Assembly (NCBI RefSeq): GCF_042660285.1
Contig: NZ_JBHSTP010000001.1
Location: forward strand, 558,001-622,000
DNA: 64,000 nt
Source of the DNA: Luethyella okanaganae
GTDB taxonomy: Bacteria > Actinomycetota > Actinomycetes > Actinomycetales > Microbacteriaceae
Direction: 5' to 3'
Shown here: piece by piece, positions 44,792-53,668 of the stretch
Layout of the letters: each line of letters opens with the position of its first letter
Numbering within the stretch: position 1 is the stretch's first letter
The notes under the pieces: model-generated
Databases searched by the model: none
The model's input: the letters and a program-made list of their open reading frames with translations, nothing else
What the model was told of the DNA's origin: nothing
Program-made: the position numbers and the translations under genes

Positions 44792-45424
44792 TCAGGCGTG
44801 CAGCTTAGTGATCTGGAGCAGCCCGTCGCCGACGATCGAGAGGGCGCTCACGACCGCGCTGGAGGCGGCGATCTCCGATACGAGCGTGCGGAACCCCGTC
44901 GCGACGTCGTCGCGACGGGCGGGGTCGGCGACCCGCCCGCGCCAGAGCGCGTGCGGAACGAGAACCGTTCCGCCTGGCCGTGCCAGACGCAGACCGTGTT
45001 CGACGTACTCGATCACCGATCCGGGGTCGGCGTCGACGAAGACGATGTCGTACGAGTTCTCGTTCATGCGCGGCAGCACGTCGAGCGCTCGACCAGTGAT
45101 GAGACGCACACGATTGGCGGCTATCCCCGCCTCGACGAAGTTCGTGCGCGCATGCTGCTGGTGTTCAAGCTCGGTGTCGATGGACGTGAGCGTGGCGTCC
45201 GGAGCGCCGGTCAGCAGCCACATTCCTGAAACACCGACGCCGGTGCCGATCTCGACGATGGCTCCCGCTCCCGTCGTGGCCGCGACGACCGCCGTCTGAG
45301 CGCCGACTGCGGGTGAGACGGCATCGACGCCGAGTTCGAGCGACTGCTGCCTGGCCTTCGCCACGGCCTCTGCCTCGACGACGACGTCGTCGGCGTACTT
45401 CCAGTTCAGGTCATTGTCAGACAC
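44792..45424 (-). CDS. SAM-dependent O-methyltransferase (COG4122 type)
   Basis: A 210-residue class I methyltransferase. SAM-binding region VEIGTGVGVSGMWLLTGAP, then LTSIDTELEHQQHARTNFVEAGIAANRVRLITGRALDVLPR and the metal/substrate motif YDIVFVDADPGSVIEYVEHGLRLARPGGTVLVPHALW. Relatives methylate catechol-like or phenolic compounds with a divalent metal; in mycobacteria a homologue lies near sigE and tatB, and here tatB is divergent. Substrate unknown. Confidence 0.85.
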   Translation of the reverse strand: MSDNDLNWKYADDVVVEAEAVAKARQQSLELGVDAVSPAVGAQTAVVAATTGAGAIVEIGTGVGVSGMWLLTGAPDATLTSIDTELEHQQHARTNFVEAGIAANRVRLITGRALDVLPRMNENSYDIVFVDADPGSVIEYVEHGLRLARPGGTVLVPHALWRGRVADPARRDDVATGFRTLVSEIAASSAVVSALSIVGDGLLQITKLHA

Positions 45425-45500
45425 GCTGTTGCTCCCGTAGGTGTGTGGAACCCAGACTACGACCGCATGCGCCCCGGTCTGGGGATGCCTCGCCGGGCGT

Positions 45501-45506
45501 TATCCT
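45501..45506 (+). promoter_or_regulatory. -10 box for leaderless tatB
   Basis: TATCCT six bases before the GTG of tatB (45513). The distance puts the transcription start at the start codon. Confidence 0.45.
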
Positions 45507-45512
45507 GATGGG

Positions 45513-45893
45513 GTGTCCGGTTTGACTTTCGAGAAGGTGCTCATCATCGGGGTCATCGCCGTCTTCCTGCTCGGCCCGGAGAGGCTCCCGCACTACGCTG
45601 CGCAGCTTGGCCGGTTCGTGCGCCAGCTTCGTGACATGGCCAACGGAGCCAAAGACCGCGTGCGTGACGAGATGGGACCCGAGTTCGACGATCTCGACTG
45701 GAAGAAGCTCGATCCACGCCAATACGATCCGCGGCGCATCATCCGCGAGGCACTCATCGACGAGGACCCGATGAAGGACCTTCTGAAGCCGACGGTCTCG
45801 CGCTCCGTCAACCCTGATTCCGCTTACCTGCAGCGCAAGCGCAGCGTCGTGAAGGCTGGGGAGGCCACACCCTTCGACTCCGAAGCCACCTGA
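45513..45893 (+). CDS. tatB: Sec-independent protein translocase TatB
   Basis: A 126-residue TatB: a single N-terminal helix (LTFEKVLIIGVIAVFLLGPERLPHYAAQLGRFVRQLRDMANG) with the conserved GPERLP hinge and amphipathic helix, followed by a long charged cytoplasmic tail. It receives twin-arginine precursors with TatC. The window's EfeB is one probable Tat client. The start is GTG 45513, just downstream of a -10 box. The tatA and tatC genes are not in this window, as usual in Actinobacteria where tatB is separate. Confidence 0.9.
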   Translation: MSGLTFEKVLIIGVIAVFLLGPERLPHYAAQLGRFVRQLRDMANGAKDRVRDEMGPEFDDLDWKKLDPRQYDPRRIIREALIDEDPMKDLLKPTVSRSVNPDSAYLQRKRSVVKAGEATPFDSEAT

Positions 45894-45971
45894 CAGTCCC
45901 CTCGGTCGTGGCCTCTCCCGTCGGCGAACTCAATCACGGCGAGCCCGATCACCGGAGGCAGTCAGTAGTTC

Positions 45972-47348
45972 TCACCCTCGCTTGGCGCCGACCGCACCGT
46001 CTTCGGTCTCGTAGGCCTCGGTGTACGCCTTCTCGTCGGCCACGAGGTGGTCGTCGGCACTCATCGTCGTTTCGTCGAATGGCAGGCGGCCCGCGAGGAC
46101 CTCATTCAGCTGGGCGCCATCGATCTGCTTAGTCCACGTGCCGATGAGAACGGTCGCCACGGCGTTGCCGGTGAAGTTGGTGACGGCACGCGCCTCCGAC
46201 ATGAAGCGGTCGATGCCGACGATGAGTCCGACGCCGTCGAGCAGATCCGGCCGGTGTGCCTGCAGTCCGCCGGCGAGTGTCGCGAGGCCTGCCCCGGTGA
46301 CGCCCGCGGCACCCTTGGAAGCGATCACCATGAACACCAGAAGTGAGATCTGCTCGGGAAGGCCGAGTGGAGTACCCATCGCGCCCGAGATGAAGATCGA
46401 CGACATGGTGAGATAGATGGCGGTTCCATCCAGGTTGAACGAGTACCCCGTCGGCACCGTGATACCGACGACGGGCTTGGACACCCCGAGATGCTCCATC
46501 TTGGCGATGAGGCGCGGAAGCGCGACCTCGGACGACGAGGTGCCGACGATCAAGAGGTACTCCCGCGCGAGGTACTTCATGAGCAAGAAGATGCTGACTC
46601 CCGTCGCGAGCCTCAGCAGACCGCCGAGCACGACGACGATGAAGATTGCGCAGGTCAGGTAGAAGGCGACCATCAAGGTTGCGAGGCTCAGGATCGCCTG
46701 CAAGCCGGCACTGCCGACCACGGCCGCGATGGCGCCGAATGCGCCGATGGGTGCGACCCACATGATCATCGCCAGGATTCGGAAGACGAGACCCTGGATC
46801 AGCCGGATGCCATGAAGGATCGGCTCTCCTCGTGCACCGAGCTTCTGAAGCGCGAAGCCGACGAGAAGAGCGACGAACAAGGTCTGGAGAATGCTGCCAC
46901 CGGTCAGAGCCGACAGGAGCGAGGTGGGGATGATCCCGAGGATGAAGTCGGTCGTCGTATGGCCTTCGGCCGTCGTGGGGGCGTCATAGCTGACGCCGGT
47001 GAGGTTGAGGCCGTCGCCAGGATGGATCAGATTCCCGACGACGAGACCGATCGCGAGAGCGAACGAGCTCATGGCCATGAAATAGCCGAGAGCGAGACCT
47101 CCCACTTTGCCGACGGTCGCCGCCTTCGCTATCGAACCGACGCCGAGAGCGATCGTGCAGAAGATCACCGGTGCGATCATCATCTGGATGAGCGCGACGA
47201 ACGCGGTGCCGATGGGTTTGAGTCCGACCGCGAACCCTGGGGCGCTCAAACCGACGGTCGCCCCGGCGGCTACGGCGACGATGACCGCGAGATAGAGAAA
47301 GTGGGTGCGGTCGAGCTTCTTGCGTGGGGCCGCGGGCTTCGTTGCCAT
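45972..47348 (-). CDS. dctA: C4-dicarboxylate transporter DctA (DAACS family)
   Basis: A 458-residue sodium or proton dicarboxylate symporter of the glutamate-transporter fold. Motifs: serine-rich hairpin SSSEVALPRLIAKMEHLGVSKPVVGITVPTGYSFNLDGTAIYLT (binding-site loop with NLDG), FMVIASKGAAGVTGAGLATLAGGL, and FMSEARAVTNFTGNAVATVLI. It takes up succinate, fumarate and malate. It is divergent from a CitA/DcuS-type two-component system (starts 192 bp apart), which very likely controls it. Confidence 0.93.
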   Translation of the reverse strand: MATKPAAPRKKLDRTHFLYLAVIVAVAAGATVGLSAPGFAVGLKPIGTAFVALIQMMIAPVIFCTIALGVGSIAKAATVGKVGGLALGYFMAMSSFALAIGLVVGNLIHPGDGLNLTGVSYDAPTTAEGHTTTDFILGIIPTSLLSALTGGSILQTLFVALLVGFALQKLGARGEPILHGIRLIQGLVFRILAMIMWVAPIGAFGAIAAVVGSAGLQAILSLATLMVAFYLTCAIFIVVVLGGLLRLATGVSIFLLMKYLAREYLLIVGTSSSEVALPRLIAKMEHLGVSKPVVGITVPTGYSFNLDGTAIYLTMSSIFISGAMGTPLGLPEQISLLVFMVIASKGAAGVTGAGLATLAGGLQAHRPDLLDGVGLIVGIDRFMSEARAVTNFTGNAVATVLIGTWTKQIDGAQLNEVLAGRLPFDETTMSADDHLVADEKAYTEAYETEDGAVGAKRG

Positions 47349-47441
47349 GGTCTACCCTCCATTGGGTGAGGTGTCCGTTCGATGACGGATCGATTGCTTG
47401 CAGGTCATCCTGGGCGACCTCCCCGGTGTTGGCCGAGTTGC

Positions 47442-47457
47442 GTTCATACTGTTCGTA
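47442..47457. promoter_or_regulatory. Direct repeat in the dctA/sensor divergent region
   Basis: GTTCATA and GTTCGTA, nine bases start to start, in the 191-bp gap between dctA and the sensor kinase gene. Direct repeats in this position could be a response-regulator site. The rest of the gap has no gene. Confidence 0.3.
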
Positions 47458-47539
47458 GCGCGGGGAGGCCGCTGCGGCCGCGCGCGGTCTAGGGTTGTGG
47501 TCGTCGGCGCGGCTCCCGCAACGAGGCGAGGAGATCATC

Positions 47540-49168
47540 ATGAGAGCCCGGATCCGTCGTGTCAGCATCGCGGCACGGCTCTTCGCACTCCAGGTGCTCG
47601 TCGTCGCGCTGCTCACGGTTCTCGCCGTGATCGTGCTGCTCGCCGACGCCCGGCGTGATGTGGAGCAGGATGCCGAGATGAAGACGGCCGCCGTCGCGAA
47701 TTCGATCGCCCATGATCCTTTCGTGATCGATGCCGCGCAGTCACAGGATCCGAGTGTGTCGCTGCAGCCATATGCGGTCGAGCTCATGGCCGCGACGCGC
47801 ACTGATTTCATCACGATTCTCGCGCCGGACCGCACACGTTTCACCCATCCGAATCCCGAGGAGATCGGCAAGCCGTTCCGAGGCACGATCGCCCCGGCCC
47901 TCCGGGGCGAGACCATCACAGAGACCTACACGGGCACCCTGGGTCCATCGGTGCGCACCACAGTGCCGATCGAGAGCGCAGCCGGCACAGTCGTCGCGAT
48001 CGTCTCGACAGGCGTGACCGTCGCGAATCTCGGGGTGGCAATTCAGGCGCGCCTGCCGATTCTGGTGGCTGCCGCGCTCGCCGCACTCGCGCTCGGCGCG
48101 TTCGCGTCCTGGTTGCTCAGCCGCTATCTGCGCAGAACGACCGGGAGTCGTGGACCCGAGGAACTGGGACGGATGTTCGCCTATTACGAGAGCGTTTTGC
48201 ACGCCGTTCGCGAGGGGCTCCTCCTCGTCGATCGCGAAGGAATGCTCGTGCTCTACAACGACGCGGCGGCCGCTCTGCTTGGTTTGCCAGTGCCCGATCG
48301 ACGGTCCGTTCCCGTCGCGCTCTCGGCCGTCGGCCTGCCCGAGCCGCTGTCCAGGGTCATCCTGCGCGGCGAGCGCGTCGTCGACGAACTCATCGTCACC
48401 GATTCTCACGTTCTGGTCGTGAACCAGGAGAGGGCCGTCTCCGGAACCGATGCCGGACGAAGCCTGGGAACCGTCGCGACGCTGCGTGACCACACCGAGC
48501 TCCAGAGGCTCACGGGTGAGTTGCATTCGATGCACACTCTCGCCGATGCCCTGCGTTCGCAGACCCATGAGTTCTCGAACCGGATGCACGCCGTCATCGC
48601 CCTCATCGAGCTCGGTCGCGCCGATGACGCCGTCGCCTTCGCGACCGATGAGCTCGATGTCGGCCGCCGATTCGCCGATCAACTGCTCGCGGCAGCCCAT
48701 GAGCCGATCTTCGCCGCCATCCTCCTCGGCAAGTCTGCGCAGGCGAGTGAGCGTGGAATCGAGTTCCGCGTCGACCTCGACCCAGAGTTGGGGAGTGTCG
48801 GGCTTCCCTCGGTCGAGCTTGTGACGATCGTCGGCAACCTCCTCGACAACGCAATGGATGCCGTGGCAGGGACGCCAGGGTCGTGGATCGCCTTCTCCGC
48901 TAACCGCACAGAAGGGGAGCTCATGATCAGGGTCTCGGACAGCGGCCCCGGATTGAGCGGCACGGAGGTGGAGCGGGCCTTCGAACGTGGTTTCAGCACG
49001 AAATCATCTGGAGCAGCGTTCGGTCGTGGAGTCGGCCTCGCCCTCGTGCGGCAGGCGGTACGCCGATTGCACGGAACTGTGACGGTTCGCGGATCGCATT
49101 TCGATGTGCGGCTTCCGCTTGCAACACCCGGTTCGCCGTGGTGCGACGAAGGACCGGTCGCGCGGTGA
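47540..49168 (+). CDS. Sensor histidine kinase of the CitA/DcuS type
   Basis: A 542-residue membrane sensor. Helix 1 at about 15-35, extracytoplasmic PAS-like (PDC) domain at 36-170 with DRTRFTHPNPEEIGKPFRGT and LGPSVRTTVPIES as in carboxylate sensors, helix 2 at about 175-195, cytoplasmic PAS (205-310), then the family-specific H-box SQTHEFSNRMHAVIALIELG and HATPase domain (NLLDNAMDA, DSGPGL, GRGVGLALV). ATG 47540 has GAGGAG eight bases upstream. It is paired with the overlapping response regulator and probably responds to C4-dicarboxylates or citrate. Confidence 0.9.
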   Translation: MRARIRRVSIAARLFALQVLVVALLTVLAVIVLLADARRDVEQDAEMKTAAVANSIAHDPFVIDAAQSQDPSVSLQPYAVELMAATRTDFITILAPDRTRFTHPNPEEIGKPFRGTIAPALRGETITETYTGTLGPSVRTTVPIESAAGTVVAIVSTGVTVANLGVAIQARLPILVAAALAALALGAFASWLLSRYLRRTTGSRGPEELGRMFAYYESVLHAVREGLLLVDREGMLVLYNDAAAALLGLPVPDRRSVPVALSAVGLPEPLSRVILRGERVVDELIVTDSHVLVVNQERAVSGTDAGRSLGTVATLRDHTELQRLTGELHSMHTLADALRSQTHEFSNRMHAVIALIELGRADDAVAFATDELDVGRRFADQLLAAAHEPIFAAILLGKSAQASERGIEFRVDLDPELGSVGLPSVELVTIVGNLLDNAMDAVAGTPGSWIAFSANRTEGELMIRVSDSGPGLSGTEVERAFERGFSTKSSGAAFGRGVGLALVRQAVRRLHGTVTVRGSHFDVRLPLATPGSPWCDEGPVAR

Positions 49169-49884
49169 CCGCCGCTTCCCGTCCGCAGCTCAACGTCCTC
49201 GTCGTCGACGACGAGGAGCTCGCCGCGAGCGCGCACGCCGACTTCGTGCGGAGGATCGAGGGACTCGGGGTGGTCGGGGTCGCGCATACCGGAAGTGAGG
49301 CGATCCGCGCGCTCAGGGTTTCCGCCGAGGACGGTTCGGAGTCCGCCCGGATACACCTCGTGCTGCTCGACATGAACCTGCCTGACATGCACGGCCTCGA
49401 ACTGTGCCGTCGACTGCGTTCCTCCGGACTTGCCGTCGACGTGATCGCCATCACCGCGGTCCGCGATGTCGACGTGGTACGGGCGGCGGTATCGCTCGGG
49501 ATCGTGCAGTACCTCATCAAACCGTTCGGCTTCGCCATGTTCGCCGAGAAGTTGCGTGCGTATCTTGCCTTCCGCGCACGGCTCGACGAAACGGCTGGCA
49601 CTGCGAGCCAGCACGAGGTCGACCAGTCCTTCGCGCGCCTGCGGGCCCCGACGCATCCCGTGCTCGAAAAAGGACTGTCCGAGGAGACGCTCACACGGGT
49701 CGTCGCTCTTCTCCGGGAGGGCGGAGAAGCTGTGTCCGCGAATGAGCTCGGCACCGTGCTCTCGCTTGCGCGGGTCACGGCGCGTCGCTATCTTGAACAT
49801 CTCGTCTCGTCGGGGTTCGTCGAACGGAGCGCGCGTTACGGAACGCCTGGACGCCCCGAACTCGAGTACCGTTGGATGCGGTAG
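49165..49884 (+). CDS. Response regulator of the CitB/DcuR type
   Basis: A 239-residue response regulator. Receiver domain: acidic pocket VDDEE, phosphoacceptor aspartate in LLDMNLPDMHGLEL, Lys in YLIKPFGFAMFAEKL. The C-terminal DNA-binding part (SANELGTVLSLARVTARRYLEHLVSSGFVERSARYGTPGRPELEYRW) has the winged HTH of CitB-type regulators. GTG 49165 overlaps the kinase stop (GTGA). Its target is most likely the divergent dctA. Confidence 0.9.
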   Translation: MTAASRPQLNVLVVDDEELAASAHADFVRRIEGLGVVGVAHTGSEAIRALRVSAEDGSESARIHLVLLDMNLPDMHGLELCRRLRSSGLAVDVIAITAVRDVDVVRAAVSLGIVQYLIKPFGFAMFAEKLRAYLAFRARLDETAGTASQHEVDQSFARLRAPTHPVLEKGLSEETLTRVVALLREGGEAVSANELGTVLSLARVTARRYLEHLVSSGFVERSARYGTPGRPELEYRWMR

Positions 49885-49931
49885 CCGGTCGAGCGTCGAT
49901 CGGCGTCTGAAGAACCGATATGCCGCCCCGG

Positions 49932-51089
49932 CTATCTTGGAAAGAGACCGAGCGATCGGCCGGACAGTTCGCGTCCACGCCTCGCGAGTGTCTCGGCGAC
50001 CTCGAGGATCGCCCGGCTGGCCGGGTCGTCCGGATGGGAGAGGACGACCGGTGTTCCAGAGTCCCCGCCGCTGCGAAGGGACAGGCTCAACGGCACGCGG
50101 GCGAGCAGCGGCACCTCGGAATCCTGCCCTGCCGAGAGGCGGCGTGCGACCTCGGCACCGCCGCCGGCGCCGAAGAGATCGAGCACGCTGCCGTCCGCCT
50201 GTGTCAGCCCGGCCATGTTCTCGATCACACCATAGATGCGCTGGCCGGTCTGGCGGGCGACGATGCCGCTGCGTTCCGCGACGTCGGCCGCGGCCGGTTG
50301 CGGGGTCGTGACGACGATGACCTCGGCATGCGGGAGCAACTGGCCGATCGAGATCGCGACGTCGCCCGTGCCAGGGGGCAGATCGAGGAGCAGCAGGTCG
50401 AGATCGCCGAAGTAGACATCCGTGAGGAACTGCTGGATCGTGCGGTGCAGCATCGGGCCGCGCCAGGCGACAGCGGCCGAACTGTCTTCGACGAACATGC
50501 CGATCGAGATGACCTTCACATCGTGTGCGACGGGGGGCAGGATCATCTCGTCGACCCTGGTCGGCTTGACGGCGCGAACGGCGCCGTCCGTCGCTCCGGG
50601 AACCGGCTCGACGAGGCCGAGGATCCCGGGGATCGAGAACCCGTACACGTCGGCGTCGACGACTCCGACGCGCAGCCCCTTCGCAGCGATGGCCACGGCG
50701 AGATTCGCGGTGATGGTGGATTTGCCGACGCCGCCCTTACCGCTCGTCACAGCGTAGACGCGCGTGAGCGAGTCACGGGTGAACGGCATGGTGCGGGCGG
50801 TCGCCCCTCCGCGGAGCTTCACGGTGAGAGCCTTGCGTTCGGCGACGGACATGATCGAGATCTCGATCCGGGCATTGCCCGCTCCGACGACCGTCTCGAC
50901 GGCCGAGCGGACGTCGCGTTCGATGCGGTCGGCCGCGGGACATCCGACGATCGTCAGCTTGATGCCGACATTGGCGACCCCCGTAGCGTCGACCGAGATC
51001 GCCCCCACCATGTCGAGTTCGGTGATGGGGCGGCGGATCTCGGGATCGATGACGTTCTCGAGTGCCGTGCGGATGGCCTCCGTGCTCAC
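49932..51089 (-). CDS. mrp: Mrp/NBP35-family Fe-S carrier ATPase
   Basis: A 385-residue P-loop ATPase with an N-terminal DUF59/MIP18-like domain (TEAIRTALENVIDPEIRRPITELDMVGAIS, with CPAADRIERDV) and a deviant Walker A SGKGGVGKST, then DADVYGFSIPGIL and DLPPGTGD. It lacks the CPxC motif of the E. coli-type C-terminus, reading ENMAGLTQADGSVLDLFGAGGG, as in other actinobacterial Mrp proteins. It is thought to assist iron-sulfur cluster transfer. GTG 51089 overlaps the DUF1003 gene by four bases; last gene of the mgtE-like, DUF1003, mrp operon. Confidence 0.92.
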   Translation of the reverse strand: MSTEAIRTALENVIDPEIRRPITELDMVGAISVDATGVANVGIKLTIVGCPAADRIERDVRSAVETVVGAGNARIEISIMSVAERKALTVKLRGGATARTMPFTRDSLTRVYAVTSGKGGVGKSTITANLAVAIAAKGLRVGVVDADVYGFSIPGILGLVEPVPGATDGAVRAVKPTRVDEMILPPVAHDVKVISIGMFVEDSSAAVAWRGPMLHRTIQQFLTDVYFGDLDLLLLDLPPGTGDVAISIGQLLPHAEVIVVTTPQPAAADVAERSGIVARQTGQRIYGVIENMAGLTQADGSVLDLFGAGGGAEVARRLSAGQDSEVPLLARVPLSLSLRSGGDSGTPVVLSHPDDPASRAILEVAETLARRGRELSGRSLGLFPR

Positions 51090-51607
51090 GTCGGGGCGTC
51101 CTTCTCGGCCTCGCCGCGCTCGTCCAGCTGTTCGAGGAGCGAACGCAACTCGGCGCGGATGAAGTCCTTCGACGCCATGTCCTTCACCGCGAGACGCAGG
51201 GCCACGACTTCGCGTGCGAGGTACTCGGTGTCGGCGAGGTTGCGTTCGGCCCGCTGGCGATCCTGCTCGATCTGCACGCGGTCGCGGTCGTCCTGTCGGT
51301 TCTGGGCGAGCAGGATCATCGGGGCGGCGTAGGAGGCCTGCAGCGAGAGGATGAGCGTGAGCGCGGTGAACCCGATCGCGGCGGAGTCGAACCGCCAGGC
51401 GTCTGGTGCATAAGTGTTGAACGCGAGCCAGATGAGGCAGAACACCGTGAGACCGAGCAGGAACCACGGCGTGCCCATGCCGCGGGCGATCGACTCGGTG
51501 AAGCGACCGAAACGATCTCTGCTCGCTCGGTTGCGGGAGCCGACGACGGAGCCGCGCAGGCCTTTCGGCGCGTCGAGCCTGATGTCCGTCTTATGGGCTC
51601 GTACCAT
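51086..51607 (-). CDS. DUF1003 family membrane protein
   Basis: A 173-residue protein with two hydrophobic segments (TPWFLLGLTVFCLIWLAFNTY, AIGFTALTLILSLQASYAAPMILLAQNRQDDRDR), the exact pattern of DUF1003 (the PMIL..QNRQ..RD signature), followed by a charged coiled-coil C terminus (LADTEYLAREVVALRLAVKDMASKDFIRAEL). Function is not established. It overlaps the upstream MgtE-like gene by 17 bases and the mrp gene by four, so the three are one translation-coupled unit. Confidence 0.88.
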   Translation of the reverse strand: MVRAHKTDIRLDAPKGLRGSVVGSRNRASRDRFGRFTESIARGMGTPWFLLGLTVFCLIWLAFNTYAPDAWRFDSAAIGFTALTLILSLQASYAAPMILLAQNRQDDRDRVQIEQDRQRAERNLADTEYLAREVVALRLAVKDMASKDFIRAELRSLLEQLDERGEAEKDAPT

Positions 51608-52928
51608 TGCCGGTCCTCCTTCCGCCCTGGATCGGGATGCTGCCTGTTCTCAGCTGAGCACGCGCCGCCGCGCGTCTGCTCACGTCGTCGTCGTCCGCGT
51701 GACTTCTCCAGTCGTCCGGGAGCAGGTAGTCGAGAACATCATCAATGGTCACCACCCCGACAAGCCGATGATTGTCGTCGACGACGGGAACCGAGACGAG
51801 GTTGTAGCTCGCGAGGATGCGCGACACCTCTGCCGCAGATGTATCGGGGTAGACGGGGTCGAGCCCCACGTCGAGCAGCGTGCCGAGGCGTTCGTGCGGC
51901 GGATAGCGCAGCATCCGCTGAAAGTGCACCATGCCGAGGAAGCGCCCGGTCGGCGGTTCGTACGGCGGCAGTGTCACGCAGACAGCGGCACCGATCGCGG
52001 GAGCCAGCTCGTGGCGGCGGATGAGGGCGAGTCCCTCGGCGACGGTCGCATCGGCCGAGACGATGATGGGCTCGGTCGTCATGAGACCACCCGCGGTGTC
52101 CGGTGCATAGCTGAGCAGCATGCGCACGTCGTCGGCCTCTTCGGGCTCCATGAGTTCGAGGAGGTGCTCGACGCGGTCCTCCGGCAGAGCGGCGATGAGG
52201 TCGGCCGCGTCGTCGGGCTGCATCTGGTCGAGCACATCGGCCGCACGATCGTCGTCGAGCTGGGCGAGGATCTCGACCTGGTCGCTTTCTGGCATCTCCT
52301 CGAGCACATCGGCGAGGCGGTCATCCGGCAACTCCTCGGCGACCTCGTGCCGGCGCTGCTGCGGCAGGTCGAGCAGGGTGTTGGCGAGGTCGGCCGGCTT
52401 CAGCTCCGAATACGTCGCGATGAGCTGTTCGGCGGACTGCGCCCGCCCAACGCTCGTCTTCTCGCGAACCTCCTGCCAGCTGGCGAATGTCGTGGCGCCC
52501 TTCGCGAACGGCGAGGCACTCGTCTTCGGGCGTCGCACGAAGAGCTGGCTCACCTCCCATTCGCCCTGGCCGCGTTCCTCGATGGCGACATCCTCGATCG
52601 TGGCCTCCCCGGAACCGTCGTTGAAGGCGACGGTGCGCCCGAGCATCTCGGCGATGACGCGCACCTCTCCGCCACGCTGCTCGAAACGACGCACATTGAT
52701 GAGACCGGTCGTGATGATCTGGCCACTGCCGATGCTCGTGACCCGACCGATCGACACGAAGACACGTCGTTTGCCGGGAATCTCGACGATGAGTCCGACC
52801 ACCCGCGGCGGGTCGCTCCTGCGGTAGACCACCAGCAGGTCGCGCACTTTGCCCACGCGGTCGCCTGCTGGGTCGAAAACGGTGCACCCTGCCAATCGGG
52901 CGACGAAGACTTTGGCGGCACTCATCAC
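51591..52928 (-). CDS. Soluble MgtE-like protein: PRC barrels, MgtE N domain and CBS pair
   Basis: A 445-residue protein without transmembrane segments. Two PRC-barrel-like stretches (about 1-135; FDPAGDRVGKVRDLLVVY), the MgtE intracellular N domain (about 165-285; LLDLPQQRRHEVAEELPDDRLADVLEEMPESDQVEILAQL, the superhelix), and two CBS motifs (about 285-425; MTTEPIIVSADATVAEGLALIRRHE, VPVVDDNHRLVGVVTIDDVLDYLLPDDW). The magnesium channel domain is missing, so it cannot transport by itself; it could sense Mg2+ or nucleotides for a partner. First gene of the operon with DUF1003 and mrp, an order I recall from mycobacteria. Confidence 0.85.
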   Translation of the reverse strand: MMSAAKVFVARLAGCTVFDPAGDRVGKVRDLLVVYRRSDPPRVVGLIVEIPGKRRVFVSIGRVTSIGSGQIITTGLINVRRFEQRGGEVRVIAEMLGRTVAFNDGSGEATIEDVAIEERGQGEWEVSQLFVRRPKTSASPFAKGATTFASWQEVREKTSVGRAQSAEQLIATYSELKPADLANTLLDLPQQRRHEVAEELPDDRLADVLEEMPESDQVEILAQLDDDRAADVLDQMQPDDAADLIAALPEDRVEHLLELMEPEEADDVRMLLSYAPDTAGGLMTTEPIIVSADATVAEGLALIRRHELAPAIGAAVCVTLPPYEPPTGRFLGMVHFQRMLRYPPHERLGTLLDVGLDPVYPDTSAAEVSRILASYNLVSVPVVDDNHRLVGVVTIDDVLDYLLPDDWRSHADDDDVSRRAAARAQLRTGSIPIQGGRRTGNGTSP

Positions 52929-52981
52929 TCAAATCTATGCCCTCCGAGCCGGTATCCATGCGCTCGTGGAAGAATAGGTGG

Positions 52982-53599
52982 ATGAGCAACCAGAACCCAC
53001 TGAACGGTCGGGGAGCGTCGGGATTCCCGGTGCTGCCGAAAGGGGAGGCGCTCGCCACCTACGAGACATATGCAGAGGCACAACACGCCGTCGATGTCCT
53101 CGCTCGGGCTGACTTTCCGGTGAAGCAGCTCTCCATCGTCGGCAGCGACCTCAAGAGCGTCGAGCATGTGACCGGCAAGCTCACCTACGGTAGGGCTGCG
53201 CTCGCCGGTGCGGCATCCGGCGCCTGGCTCGGGATCTTCTTCGGCCTGCTGCTGTTCATCTTCTCGCCGACGGGGGCGAGCCTGCCGTTCGTGCTCGCCG
53301 CCCTGCTGATCGGCGCCGGCTTCGGAATGCTCTTCGGTATCGTCACCTATGCCGTCAACCGCAAACGTCGCGACTTCACCTCGGTCATGCAGGTGATCGC
53401 GGGGAGCTATTCGGTGATCGTCGACCCGGAACTCGTGAATCGGGCGCGCAATCTGCTCAGTGGCGCGGCCGATGCCGCTCCCCAGGCCGCGTCGCGACCA
53501 GCCGAAGCCGAGCCGCCTGCCACGCCCCCGCAGGCCTCGCCGACTGAGCCTGCCCCGGATCCCAAGCCCAAGTCGGCCCCCGGGCACACGAGCGACTAA
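52982..53599 (+). CDS. General stress protein-like membrane protein
   Basis: A 205-residue protein. N-terminal domain (ALATYETYAEAQHAVDVLARADFPVKQLSIVGSDLKSVEHVTGKLTYGRAALAGAASGAWLG) matches the general stress protein 17M (YflT) family; two helices follow (GIFFGLLLFIFSPTG, AALLIGAGFGMLFGIVTYAVNR). The C-terminal 50 residues are Pro/Ala-rich and probably disordered. ATG 52982 sits in a short divergent gap from the MgtE-like gene. Function is unknown. Confidence 0.8.
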   Translation: MSNQNPLNGRGASGFPVLPKGEALATYETYAEAQHAVDVLARADFPVKQLSIVGSDLKSVEHVTGKLTYGRAALAGAASGAWLGIFFGLLLFIFSPTGASLPFVLAALLIGAGFGMLFGIVTYAVNRKRRDFTSVMQVIAGSYSVIVDPELVNRARNLLSGAADAAPQAASRPAEAEPPATPPQASPTEPAPDPKPKSAPGHTSD

Positions 53600-53668
53600 G
53601 GCGTGGGCGACTACCAGATGTCATTGCGGTGCGGAGGGAGTGAATCCGTGCCCGCTCGTCGGTAAAGG

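Noticed and set aside
49932..51467. Extended start of mrp at 51467
   Set aside because: The extension is only out-of-frame translation of the DUF1003 gene; the GTG at 51089 with the GTGA overlap gives a normal Mrp protein.
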